Part shown: one piece after another, positions 44,284-54,766 of the stretch
Numbering within the stretch: position 1 is the stretch's first letter
Layout: each line of letters begins with the position of its first letter
Origin: Persicaria tinctoria
Lineage: Eukaryota > Streptophyta > Magnoliopsida > Caryophyllales > Polygonaceae
Direction of reading: 5' to 3'
NCBI GenBank assembly: GCA_037127255.1
Contig: JBANSL010000010.1
Span: 30,148,120 to 30,212,119 of the forward strand
DNA: 64,000 nt
The notes under the pieces: generated by a model
What the model saw: the letters and a program-made list of their open reading frames with translations, nothing else
What the model was told of the DNA's origin: nothing
Database searches by the model: none
Made by a program: the position numbers and the translations under genes

Positions 44284-46979
44284 TCAATGATAAATTGTTT
44301 TAATTATGAGGCTATAATACTAAGATTCATGCTGCATTTTCACATGGAAATGCATTGGTACAATGGAAATTAAGAATCATAAACAAAACATGCACTCTAG
44401 TAGAAGTAAGCGAAGTCATTTGAAATGAAAATCAGGATTAAAAGTGAAAAAGTGCATGATAATAGTAAAATCACATAGTAGCAGCTAGTTAAAAACAAAA
44501 ATTGGGTCCATGTAGACCTCACTTCATAAACACACTGATTCTTTATAATCATGACAGTTAAACATGGAAAACAACACAATTAGGGCCCACTTAGCTTAAA
44601 AAAATGTCCTAATCTTCACACTTCATTGTTCCATGTCGTAGCTTTTAATCTTATGTTTGGTAAACAAACTAATTGATAAAGCCTAAAGAGATAACAAGGC
44701 AAAGGTAACATAATACATTTCCCAAACATAAAGAGGATGCAGCCCCCTTGAAGACACTAGGCATGAGGCAGCAATATAATACTTTATGCATTCAACAACC
44801 AATACACCACAAATATCCGCAAGCAGAATTCATCATCCCACAACAACATTCTAAGACTAAATAATACTTTATGCAAGTCATACGAAGTTAGCCAAATTTC
44901 AGGAATGTATTGAATACTCCCTGTAAAACTATAGATTCATTAGGTGATGATAAACAAAGTTGCAAGATAAAGTACAATCAAGAAGTGATGAAACTTGAAT
45001 AATTTCAGTCCCTTTGGGGTTTCAAAATAAGCAACTATTAATATTTAAGATGACACCTCATTTCACTGCAGCAAAGTATCTATTAGAGGGACAATCAAGA
45101 TTACCATGGATGCATCTCACAAATGATGATATTATCTGCTTAATGTATTAGCAAGTTAAAACAAAGCCAGGCATAGGTCCCAAGTTAGGGACAAAGCAAG
45201 GAATCCCTAATAGAGATACAGGGATAGAGCCCAATGCAAGACACAAGCCGCAACTTATCCAATTTAAACATGGGGCACTTCCAGAAGTTAGATGGCTTTG
45301 TTAAGTTTTAAGATAGATCCTTTTGCTCAGGTACATCTCAATTATTTTATGCTTTAGGGATAGGGAGCTTTTTTCTTATAAAAGAAAGAAAGAAAGAAAG
45401 AAATATATGGTAATTGATCACTGTCCTATAAATCAATAAGTAATTATATTTAGCTTTGAAAGTCAACTAATGCAGATTAATATCCTATGATTAATTATAA
45501 ATTATAATTAGTGTTTTTTATTAGCTAATGAACAGCTAATAAGTCAAAGTGTGGCAGTTTTCTAACAAACCGATAGAATCATAGACTAAGGCTTTAAGCC
45601 CTGAAGAGAGGTTGGCCTATTTGGCCCTATTACTCATGAAAGAATATGCCTAACCTCCTCTATGATTTATAGAAGAGATGATCTTTCATGATTACTTGTC
45701 AAATCAAGTTGCAACTTTGTTTTAGATCAGCAAGTGTCCAAATGCTTAAAATGTGGATTGCAATTCTAAAGCAAATTCAAGGTACTATGATGATCCACAT
45801 TTCATGATTAGCACATATTTGAAATTTAGGTTTCACCAGAAGCTTTCACTCCATTCATATCACGAGACAAATCAGAACTCTTTAAAAGCATCTAATACTA
45901 TAAGACAAGTATAATGGAAACATCGTTTTTACCAAGATTGATGCTGCATTTTCACTTGGAAATGCATTGGTACAATGGGAAGAATCATAAACAAAACATA
46001 CATTCTAGTAGAAATAAGACAAAGAAGCATAATGAGCTTTGAAAGAAGAAATGAAGAATTAGCACACAAACTAAAAATAATGAAAACAATGATGATGGTA
46101 TTTACACCTTTAAAAGAAGATTAATTGAAACCCAAAATAAAATATATACCTCATCCTTGTCAAACAAGTGGTACTCATCACTGTCCAAAGCATTTTGGCC
46201 ATCTCTTTCGTCTTCAATGCCAACCAACTCAACTTCCTCTGCAGTATTTTGACCGAAGAAGGTAAGTATAATGTGATGCCTCAAATCAGAAAAGATCCGA
46301 ACAAAAAAACAAGCATCACAACAAAGCACCATTGTTAGAAACGAAATCAGAAATGAATAACAGGAAGTCCATCATAAGAATTTAAGAAAAAAATTGAACC
46401 CAAAAATTACCAACTGGTAGCCAGTTAAAGACTATACAGAAATTCAGCACTTTTATACATTGTTGAAGATTGAAGATTGTACAGAAATGCAAAAGATACA
46501 AATTCAGCACTTTTACTTTTAAATCGAGTGAAATAGAGAGCAAACAAGTAACATGAAGGCAACATTAGGAATTTAAGAAAAAAATTGAACCCAGAAATTT
46601 CCAACTGGTAACCAGTTTACTCTTTATTATCATATAATGTCTTTATGTTGAGCTGAACAAATTAAGCATGGGTTCTCTCTACTTTGCAAGTTTAACGACA
46701 TCAAACTACACTTTCACTTCTCGCTTCTACCAATATTCTATTCATTTTATAAGTCTAGTTCGACTATGCTATACATAAAAATTTAATTCAGTTGATAAAT
46801 CGATCCTATAAGTCTGACTGCACAGCTGTACAGTTCAATTCACTCCCAATCAGAAATTGCTTAACAAAATAAGTGAAATAGTGATTGATTAAACAAAGAG
46901 AGAAAACGAAACACGAAAAATTGGAGGACAAGAAACCCTAGAAATAAATAAAGGTTACTGATTGGAAGCGAAATCAGTC
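44284..46979. other. Interior of the CACTA: intron-like captured DNA, no complete gene
   Basis: Long AT-rich, intron-like sequence. An 80-base direct repeat lies at 44333-44410 and 45945-46018 ('ttggtacaatggaaattaag' / 'ttggtacaatgggaagaatc', 'cataaacaaaaca'). A further repeat lies at 46378-46440 and 46566-46620 ('aatttaagaaaaaaattgaa', 'ccaactggta'). On minus, 46145-46290 looks like an exon (GQNTAEEVELVGIEDERDG, then ALDSDEYHLFDKDE before a GT donor) of a gene I do not recognise. Confidence 0.45.
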
Positions 46980-47124
46980 CAATTACGACCATTTCAGAAG
47001 AGACGCGGCCATGGGCGATGCCAGTGTAGGAGCCCCGGCTGAGAGGGTCGAAGGCGAGGCTCTCGGGGCCCTGTACCTGGTTGAGGAACCGCAATCCTCT
47101 CTCCATCGAAGCACTGAAGTCCAC
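46980..47124 (-). pseudogene. Captured strictosidine-synthase-like gene fragment
   Basis: Reads RGLRFLNQVQGPESLAFDPL and then SRGSYTGIAHGRV, which matches the N-terminal conserved block of plant strictosidine synthase-like / adipocyte plasma membrane-associated-like proteins (GPES.AFD..G.GPYTG..DGR). Only this six-bladed propeller entry block is present; the rest is absent. Flanked by GC-rich sequence to about 47420 on the upstream side. Lies inside the CACTA. Confidence 0.75.
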
Positions 47125-47415
47125 ATTTGTTTTCCTTTGTCCATGTCGAGCTTCCTTCTTCTTCTTTGAAGTTGGGAGGCTAGATAGAATAGAGATAGGC
47201 GGAGATTTAGAAGGGGCTTACCATGAGAGAGTGAAGCTCGAGGTCAAGTAGCGCCTTTCTTCACAGATAAGGAGAGCCGGGATGAGGAAGGAGGAAGGAG
47301 GAATGTCGGACATGAATGGATTTGAAATAGGGAGGAGATGGACGAATAGAGAAGCGAGGGTTAGGGGTTTTTCAGATCTGAAAGTGAGCGGAAATAATGA
47401 GGAGATGGGTGGTAA

Positions 47416-48151
47416 CTAGGGCCGGCAAATGGTACGAAAATTACATACCAACCACGTACCAACCACAAACCGACTATGTTGGTAACCACACTTGTGGGAA
47501 CCAACATGGTGGTAGCCATCTTGGTGGTAACCACGTGAAGGTGGTACGGTAATGGTAATGAATTCTGAATACCATGGTTACTAAGTATATATATTAATTT
47601 TTTTATTTAATGTTTTATTATTATTAACTTTAATTTTTAAGTTTTGAATTTATATTTTGTGTTTTGATTTTGACCTAAATTGGTCTTTTCTACTTTTTCT
47701 ACAAGAAACAATAGTAACATTTTGAATTTTGAAGACTTTGAACTTGTTTTATTAGAACTTGCAGGAACATTTTGAATGTTCGAACAATTGAACTTGGTTT
47801 GTTTCAAGACTTTGAACTTTTTTGGTTTGAATTGGTTTCTACTTTAGATTGTGAACTTGATTTATTTGATCTTTTATAGGTGACAACCATATTATTTTTG
47901 GTAACCATTTTTTTCATTCGATAACTTTGATGACTACCGAAAGGTAGCCAAGGGGTTTAGAAAAATACAAACGGAATTACTGCTTGGTAACCATGGTAAT
48001 GTACCGATGGTAACCACAAGTCGTGGTTACCACATATGCGGTAACCACGACTTGTGATTGGTACGTGGTATGAAAATTTGTGTACCACCAGTTTGTGGTT
48101 GGTACGTGGTAATCACCATTTTTTTGTGGTTACCGTACCATGCCAACCCTA
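47416..48151. mobile_element. hAT-type element, 736 bp, non-autonomous
   Basis: The left end is TAGGGCCGGCAAATGGTACG and the right end read inward is TAGGGTTGGCATGGTACGGT. The 8-bp target-site duplication GTGGTAAC lies at 47408-47415 and 48152-48159, as expected for hAT. Subterminal repeats of GGTAACCAC / GTGGTTACC and 'ttggtacgtgg' are dense at both ends (47440-47570, 47990-48130). The middle is AT-rich without coding capacity. Inserted in the right part of the CACTA. Confidence 0.9.
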
Positions 48152-48387
48152 GTGGTAACTGGTAAGGGTTACTGGGTTAGGGATTTTTTTTCTTTTTTTT
48201 TTTAAAACAATAAACACTTTAGCTACGGCATTACCTAGCCATGGCAAATACCACCTAACACTACGAAAAAATTAGCAACGGGACCCATTGTCGAAGCTAC
48301 CATCAGTGGCAAAAGGTACCAATTGCCACAGCAAGCCCTTGCCGAAGCTAGGTAGTGTGGCTAATTTCATTATTTTTTGTAGTGCTT

Positions 48388-50292
48388 GTTTGCTAACTTG
48401 AAGAAGTGTCAGTTTTGCTCTGATACTGTCGTCTTTCTTGGTTTTGTTGTAGGTAAAGATGGCTTGGAAGTGGATACAGAGAAGATTCGAGCTATTCAGG
48501 AGTGGCCCCAACCAACATCCGTTACTCAGATACGAAGCTTTCTAGGCTTGGCAGGATTTTATCGTAGGTTCGTCAAGGACTTCAGCAGCATTTCCGCCCC
48601 TCTTACTGAACTAACAAAGAAAGGGATGCAATTCAAATGGGGTCCAACGCAAGAAGAGGCTTTTTCTACACTTCGGGGGCGGTTGACGAATGCTCCGTTA
48701 CTGGCACTTCCTGATTTCTCAAAGACTTTTGAGATTGAGTGTGATGCATCTGGGGTTAGTATTGGTGGTGTTTTGATGCAGGAAGGTCGACCTATTGCTT
48801 ACTTTAGCGAGAAGCTAGGAGGAGCTACAGAGAATTACTCTAACACTACCTACGACAAGGAGTTGTATATGCCTTGGTTCGTGTTTTACAGACTTGGGCT
48901 CATTACTTGTTGCCCCGTGAGTTCGTGATACATACTGACCATAAGGCCTTGAAGTATCTACAGAGCCAAACCACGCTTAGCGCTCGCTATGCTAAGTGGA
49001 TTGAGTTCATCGAGGTTTTTCCTTATGTGGTCAAGTACAACAAGGGGAAGGACAACGTCGTCGCTGATGCCCTCTCTCGTAGATATTCTCTTCTCTCTAC
49101 TCTTGAGGCTCGTGTTCTTGGCTTTTCTATTATGCTACTTGATCTCTACTCTGTTGATGCTGATTTTTGGGATATATTCTGTCAATGTGTGCAATCTACT
49201 TGCTTCCCTAGTGTTGGTAGTTATTTTGTGCAGGACGATTACTTATTTAGGGCCTCCAGCCTTTGTGTGTCTCGTTGTTCGGTTCGAACATTGCTGGTTT
49301 TAGAGGCACATGGAGGTGGATTGATGGGGCATTTTGGTGTTGCTAAGACCTTAGACATTTTGAAGGATCATTTTTACTGGCCTAGGATGCGATCTGACGT
49401 TGAGAAATGTTATGCTAGTTGTGTTACTTGTGCTAAAGATAAGTCTAGGTCGAACCCGAATGACTTGTACCTCCCCCTACCTCTAGCTAGTGCCCTATGG
49501 GGGGACATTTCTATGAATTTTGTGCTAGGCTTAACTAAGACTAGGAAAGGCCATGATTCTATATTTGTTGTGGTTGATCGGTTTTCTAAGATGACTCATT
49601 TTATAGCTTGTTCTAGGACTGATGATGCTTCTCATGTTGCTACTTTTTTTTTATCATATTGTGAAGCTACATGGGGTGCCTAATCTATTGTTTCTGATAG
49701 GGACTCTAAGTTCCTTAGCTACTTTTGGAAGACCTTGTGGGCTAAACTAGGTACCAAACTGTTATTTTCTACTTCTAGCTACCCTTAAACAGATGGTCAG
49801 ACTAAGGTAGTTAATAGGACTTTAGGGGTTTTATTGCGTACTATGCTTGCTACTAATTTGCGCAGATGGGAGGATTGTTTATCCTATGTCAAGTTTCCTT
49901 ACAATCGGACAGTGCATTATGGCACCAAGATGTCTCCTTTTGAGGTGGTTTATGGTTGAAATCCCCACACAACATTGGATTTGGCACCGCAGCCCCTATC
50001 ACCTCCCGAGGACCTTGCTGGTAAGTCCCGGGCTGAGTTGGTGAAGTCTTTGCATGAGAGAGCTCGACTACAGCTGGAGCGTCGAACTCAACAATATGTG
50101 AATCAGGCCAACAAGCATCGCAAGGAGCTATTATTAGAGGTTGGAGACTTGGTTTGGGTTCACCTCCGGAAGGATCGATTTCCTGCTTTGAGGCAATCCA
50201 AGTTGCATCCAAGAGCTCATGGGTCGTTCATGGTGCAAGAGAAGATTAACGACAACGCTTACCGAATTGATCTTCCAAGTAAGTATGGTGTT
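48388..50292 (+). pseudogene. Gypsy RT C-terminus, RNase H and integrase, interrupted by Copia
   Basis: RT thumb: FLGFVVGKDGLEVDTEKI, then LGLAGFYRRFVKDFS. RNase H: IECDASGVSIGGVL, YDKELY and [11 protein letters not shown] two-base AT insertion near 48868-48872 shifts the frame. Integrase: zinc finger [14 protein letters not shown] ... [13 protein letters not shown], then the core with Asp in [11 protein letters not shown] and Asp in IVSDRDSKF. The third carboxylate is lost (TKVVNRTLG where the family has TEVVNRTLG). More breaks: extra T near 49645 with a compensating loss near 49681, TAA at 49787-49789 and TGA at 49957-49959. Ends at KYGV plus TSD, where Copia starts. Confidence 0.92.
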
Positions 50293-51377
50293 TGAAGACT
50301 CCACCTTGCTTGTAAGATCTTGAGATCTAACGTGCAAGTGATCTAAAGGATGATGAAAGACAAAATGTTGGGTTTCAAGGTCTTGAAACCCAGACTCAAA
50401 TGTTTGGATAATCACTTATGCATTTCTCTATTGACTTGTTCTCTCACAGGAAATAATCTGAGGCCAACCTTGTTGGGCATATATTATAATGGGCTTTATG
50501 TTGGGCCATGAGATATGATTCGGTCTTAATCAATTTATATATATGTCTCTCATCTAACCCATTTTATGTGCTAGATACATTATGTATGCTCTTTTAGGAT
50601 CTCATTTGACATATAAGGAAAGAACCGATCAATAATTGATCATACGTGATCATGAAGAAGATTGAAGGAACAATCTTGGAAAGCACACAAACGGAAGGAT
50701 CACTTCTGGAAAGAATTCAAATGTCTTGGAAAGAATTTGAAATTCAAACGGTCTCCTTCCAAGAAGCTCTCAAAGCTTTCCGACTATATAAAGATGAAGG
50801 CAAAAGGATGAGAATTAATTAAGCAAGCACTCGAGCAATCATAGGATCCTAAAGCATTCGGCATCTCCAGTTTCTCTTACATTCTCTAAAAGCCTAAGTG
50901 TTGTTCATTATTTAAGAGTTGAGAGAAACACTAGCACTTATTGTACAAGTCATTCATTTTACACTTAGAGTATTTTATACTCGATCAAGCACACTTGGTG
51001 TGTGGTGTGAGCTTTTATTTCACTTGTAAGGTTGAGAGCTAGAGTAGAAGCGGTGAGGCTTTGTATAGAGAAAGGGTAGTTTCTCTAGGAAGCTCTAGGC
51101 TCAAGTGAAGTGAAATAAGAAGTGTTTAAATCCTACAGGTTGGATAACCTTAGGCGGGGACGTAAGCCAAGTTGGTGCCGAACCTCGTAAACAATTCGTG
51201 TGTTCTTCCTTTTTATTCCGCATTTACATTATCGTATTCGATTTTACTTCGTCAAGTCCTGATAGCCTATATCAAGGTCTTGACAAGTTGCACTAAATTT
51301 CTATTGTTGCGAAAATCGTCCATACTCTATTCATCCCCCCCCTTTAGAGTATTATTCATCGCCTTATAGACTCTTCA
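50293..51377 (+). repeat. Copia 5' LTR
   Basis: 1,085 bases, TG...CA. TATATAAAG at 50784-50792 is the probable TATA box. Confidence 0.95.
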
Positions 51378-51379
51378 AT

Positions 51380-51391
51380 TGGTATCAGAGC
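51380..51391 (+). promoter_or_regulatory. Copia primer-binding site (initiator tRNA-Met type)
   Basis: TGGTATCAGAGC two bases after the 5' LTR. Confidence 0.93.
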
Positions 51392-51711
51392 TTGGCTCAC
51401 TGCTTTTTGATTTAACAATCTTGTGAGTTTCAGCATGTCTACCATAGGTAATGGAGGTTTTGCTCAAGGAAGGTCAACCAACAGACATCCACTTTTTTGT
51501 GGCAACAACTTTGTCCACTGGAGATCACTGATGCAAATGTTCATCATTGATCAAGACCTTGAGCTATGGGGCCTGGTCAAGAAAGGACCACACGTTCCAA
51601 AAAAGACTGTCAATGAAAACCAAGTTGATAAAACTGAAGTTGATTACGATCAGACTAATTTTGAAAACATTGCTAAGAACTACAAAGCTATGAATCTACT
51701 GTACTGTTGAT

Positions 51712-52240
51712 ACGGGGTTAGCCGTAGGATGGCCCGATCTTTGACAATCAAGACTCAAAGACAAGAACGGAAGCAAACGACTCAAGAAACTCAAACAATG
51801 ACTCGATATCGACACGAAAGAAACAAAACGCAACAACTTAGACTCAACAAAATAATAAATTAAAGACCGATAGATGGGTGATTCGAACTAAAATAGAACG
51901 AGGCAAAGACCCCATGCCTCCTAAGAGGGTAGGAACCAAATACCAACGACTATAAAACCCGCCTCTACAACCTTACACAACCAAGCGGACAACTTGGAGG
52001 CACAAGGAGGGGACTTGTGATTACCTGGATCACCAAGCTCTCGCGAGGTTGACGAACTCAAAGCAAACCAAGCAGGATCTATAACCAATTTGCAATCGAC
52101 GAGCAACGCTTTGAATCGATTGACTTGCGCTCTTGTGTTTCACACAAAAGAGAGAATTTTCATCAAAATTGTACGTGTGTTTGACAATGGAAGAATCGGC
52201 CTCTTATAACCCTAAGGAAGCTGATTTCTAATAAAAATAA
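51712..52240. other. Foreign DNA inserted in Copia gag
   Basis: Not retrotransposon coding sequence. Read on minus it resembles the transcribed leader region of another LTR element (possible splice donor 'gatccaggtaatcac'). It replaces the middle of gag. No TIR or target-site duplication found. Confidence 0.5.
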
Positions 52241-52346
52241 CCTCGACTCAAATTCACTCAAATTGTAAATAACCTCGACTCAAATTGTAAATAACCTCGA
52301 CTCACTTGGAAAAACCTCGACTCACTTGGAAAAACCTCGACTCACT
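52240..52346 (+). repeat. Scrambled tandem copies of the adjacent gag sequence
   Basis: Three to four partial repeats of AAATTGTAAATAACCTCGAC and of ACTTGGAAAAACCTCGACTC. Both are taken from the gag segment at 52421-52461 that encodes TQIVNNLDSLGKT. Confidence 0.85.
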
Positions 52347-53758
52347 CGTTGCTTAGAAAAAGGCAACATCTTGAATTTCAAGATGAATCCTGATGAGACA
52401 GTAAATGAGATGTTTACGAGATTCACTCAAATTGTAAATAACCTCGACTCACTTGGAAAAACCTTCTCTAACCCGGAGAAAGTTCGGAAGGTTCTTAGGA
52501 GCCTCCCAAAGATCAAGTGGGGTCCCAAGGTTACTACAATTGAGGAAGCCCAAGATCTCTCTACATTGCCATTAGATGATCTTCTCGGAAAACTTATTAC
52601 TCATGAGATGATACTAAACGAGGAAGACGAAGAAGTACTCTCAACAACAAAGAACCTTGCTCTCAAAACTAAGAAAGATCACTCACAATCTGAGAGTGAT
52701 GAATCTGACGATGAGGATGATCCCTTTGCTCTCATCACACGGGGATTAGCTCGAATTCTGTAGATGAAAAAGCAATTTTCCAACCGTGAAAATGCTGATT
52801 CATCTAGATTCAAAGGCAAGTCTCCCAACCTATCAAAGAGACCAAAAGTGCTAACATGTTTTGAGTGTGGAGAGACAGATCATCTCGTAAAAGAGTGTCC
52901 TATGAGGAAAAGAAATAAGTTCAAAAGATATGAACAAAAGAAAAAGGCTATGCTTGCAACTTGGAGTGACTCAGATTCATCAAGTGACTCAGATACTGAA
53001 AAAGAGCAGCCAAATCTCTGTCTTATGGCTGAACATGAAGGATCACAAACTCAAGACCTTGAAACAGTGGTAAGAAACCTAATGTCCAGCCCCCCCCCCC
53101 CCCCCCCCGATGTTCTTTCTGAAGTCCTAAGAAATATGATTTCTAATGAAGATGCTTACAACAGTGAAATCAACACCTTGAAGGAAAAGCTGATAGATCA
53201 ACAGAAATGTATTAGTGATATGTCGCTGGAAATGAAAAATCTTGAAACTTCTCGGTCGGCCCTTGACATTAAAGTCAAGATCTTGAGCTCAGAGAATTCT
53301 GATCTCAAGCAAAGCCTCTCCTCTCTAAAGAATCGTAATGAGGATTTAGAGAGAGAGAAGGCAAAGCTAACCGATAAGTGTCAAGACCAGCAGACTTCAC
53401 TCATTCAGTTCACCAGATCTAAAGCCAATCTTGATAAGATGTTGGGTGAACAACAACTCTCTATTAATAGGAGTGGTATTGGATACAACAAGAACTTTCC
53501 AAAGAAACCTAGTACCACTTTTGTTAAAGCTAAAGTTAATTGGTGTTCACCTACTTGCTTCCACTGCTGCAAGAAAGGGCATGTTAAGGAAACTTGTCCA
53601 TACAGGCGAAAAGATCCTTACATCATTAGAAACACATTTCCAGTTCGACTTAATGAGCAGATAAAGCATATTTGGGTTCCTAAAGGGACAAGACTACCTA
53701 ATATGGTATATCCTCATTATGAATCTAAAACTATGTATTGGTCTAGCTGGAAAGGATG

Positions 53759-54766
53759 ATGTTTGTCTTGCAGGATATCACCAAGAACAAAGAGCCAAAA
53801 TGGATAATGGATAGTGGATGTTCACGACACATGAGTGGAAAGAAATCTCTATTTCAAGATCTTAAGCAGCAAACCACTGGAACAATTACTCTTGGTGATA
53901 AAGGGAAGTGTAACATTATTGGTATTGGTAATTCAAAAAGCTGCATTAAGGATGTATATCTTGTTGATGGATTGAAGTATAACCTCTTAAGTGTTTCTCA
54001 GTTGTGTGACAAAGGAAACAAAGTAGGCTTTGACAGACACAAGTGTGAAGTCATGAATGAAGAGACTGGTGATCTGGTCCTCACTGCTCACAGGCACAAT
54101 AACACTTATGCCATAAATGCTAACCATATTACAGGTACAAAACTCAAGTGTCTTAAAGCCTTGACAGAAGACCCCAGTCTATGGCATATAAGACTAGGCT
54201 ATTTTAGCATGCACACCCTCAATAAACTTAAAACAATAGATCTTGTTCGAGGATTACATGTCCTGAACTTCAAGAAAGAAGAACTATGCAATGCATGCAC
54301 AAAAGGTAAACAAACACGTAGTTCCTTCAAACCCAAAAAGGTTGTAAGTTCCTCTCGCCCTCTTGAGTTGGTACATATGGACTTGTGTGGACCTATGCGT
54401 GTCAAATCTCCAAAGGGTAAACAATACATCCTAGTTATTATTGATGATTTCTCTCGTTTTACATGGATCTCCTTTTTAAGAGAAAAATCAGAGGCTTTGT
54501 TCGAGTTTTCTAAACTTTGTAAGGAGTTGCAGACCTTGAAAAACATACCTATTTTCTCCATTAGGAGTGATCATGGTAGAGAATTTGATCAACTTAAATT
54601 TGATTTGTTTTGTGCTAAATATGGAATTTCACACAATTTTTCAACCCCTAGAACTCCTTAACAAAACGGAGTTGTGGAACAAAAGAACCGCACTTTGGAG
54701 GACATGTCTAGGACAATACTTTTGGAAAATGGTTTGCCAAAGTTTTACTGGGCCGAGGCTGTTAAC
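53759..54766 (+). pseudogene. Copia protease and integrase, interrupted
   Basis: Protease active site WIMDSGCSRHMSG near 53805. GAG-pre-integrase zinc-binding block LWHIRLGYFSMHTLNKL ... CNACTKGKQ. Integrase core LVHMDLCGPMRV, IDDFSRFTW, IRSDHGREF (two Asp present). Then TAA at 54659-54661 replaces the usual Gln codon before NGVVEQKNRTLE, which carries the third catalytic Glu. The frame proceeds to FYWAEAVN, where an LTR-like block is inserted at 54767; it resumes at 57011. Confidence 0.93.

Larger units (their letters stand above)
39394..48384. mobile_element. CACTA (En/Spm) element, 8,991 bp, non-autonomous
   Basis: Starts CACTACAAAAAA at 39394 and ends TTTTTTGTAGTG at 48384. The 3-bp target-site duplication CTT lies at 39391-39393 and 48385-48387. 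Deleting the element and one CTT restores the Gypsy RT frame exactly (KEHLFANLKKCQ). Subterminal regions are full of GCTTCGGC/GCCGAAGC-type repeats ('tagcttcggc', 'ttgccgaagcta'). An internal second CACTACGAAAAA-like end sits at 48259. No TNP2-type transposase ORF is present. The interior holds another TIR element, a hAT-type element and host-gene fragments. Confidence 0.95.
51435..53758 (+). pseudogene. Copia gag, interrupted, with two CCHC knuckles
   Basis: Start MSTIGNGGFAQG at 51435; Gag N-terminus FCGNNFVHWRSLMQMFI. The frame ends at 51708-51710 where foreign DNA replaces the middle. It resumes at about 52379 with the UBN2 block (NPDETVNEMFTRFTQIVNNL, then LRSLPKIKWGPKVTTI). TAG at 52761-52763 interrupts it. 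Beyond it come CCHC knuckle 1 (CFECGETDHLVKEC, near 52858), an acidic Ser/Asp stretch, a poly-C run (53091-53108) reading as polyproline, a coiled coil of about 100 residues (53160-53450) and knuckle 2 (CFHCCKKGHVKETC, near 53560). Two knuckles with an intervening coiled coil fit a Sirevirus Gag. Confidence 0.88.
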
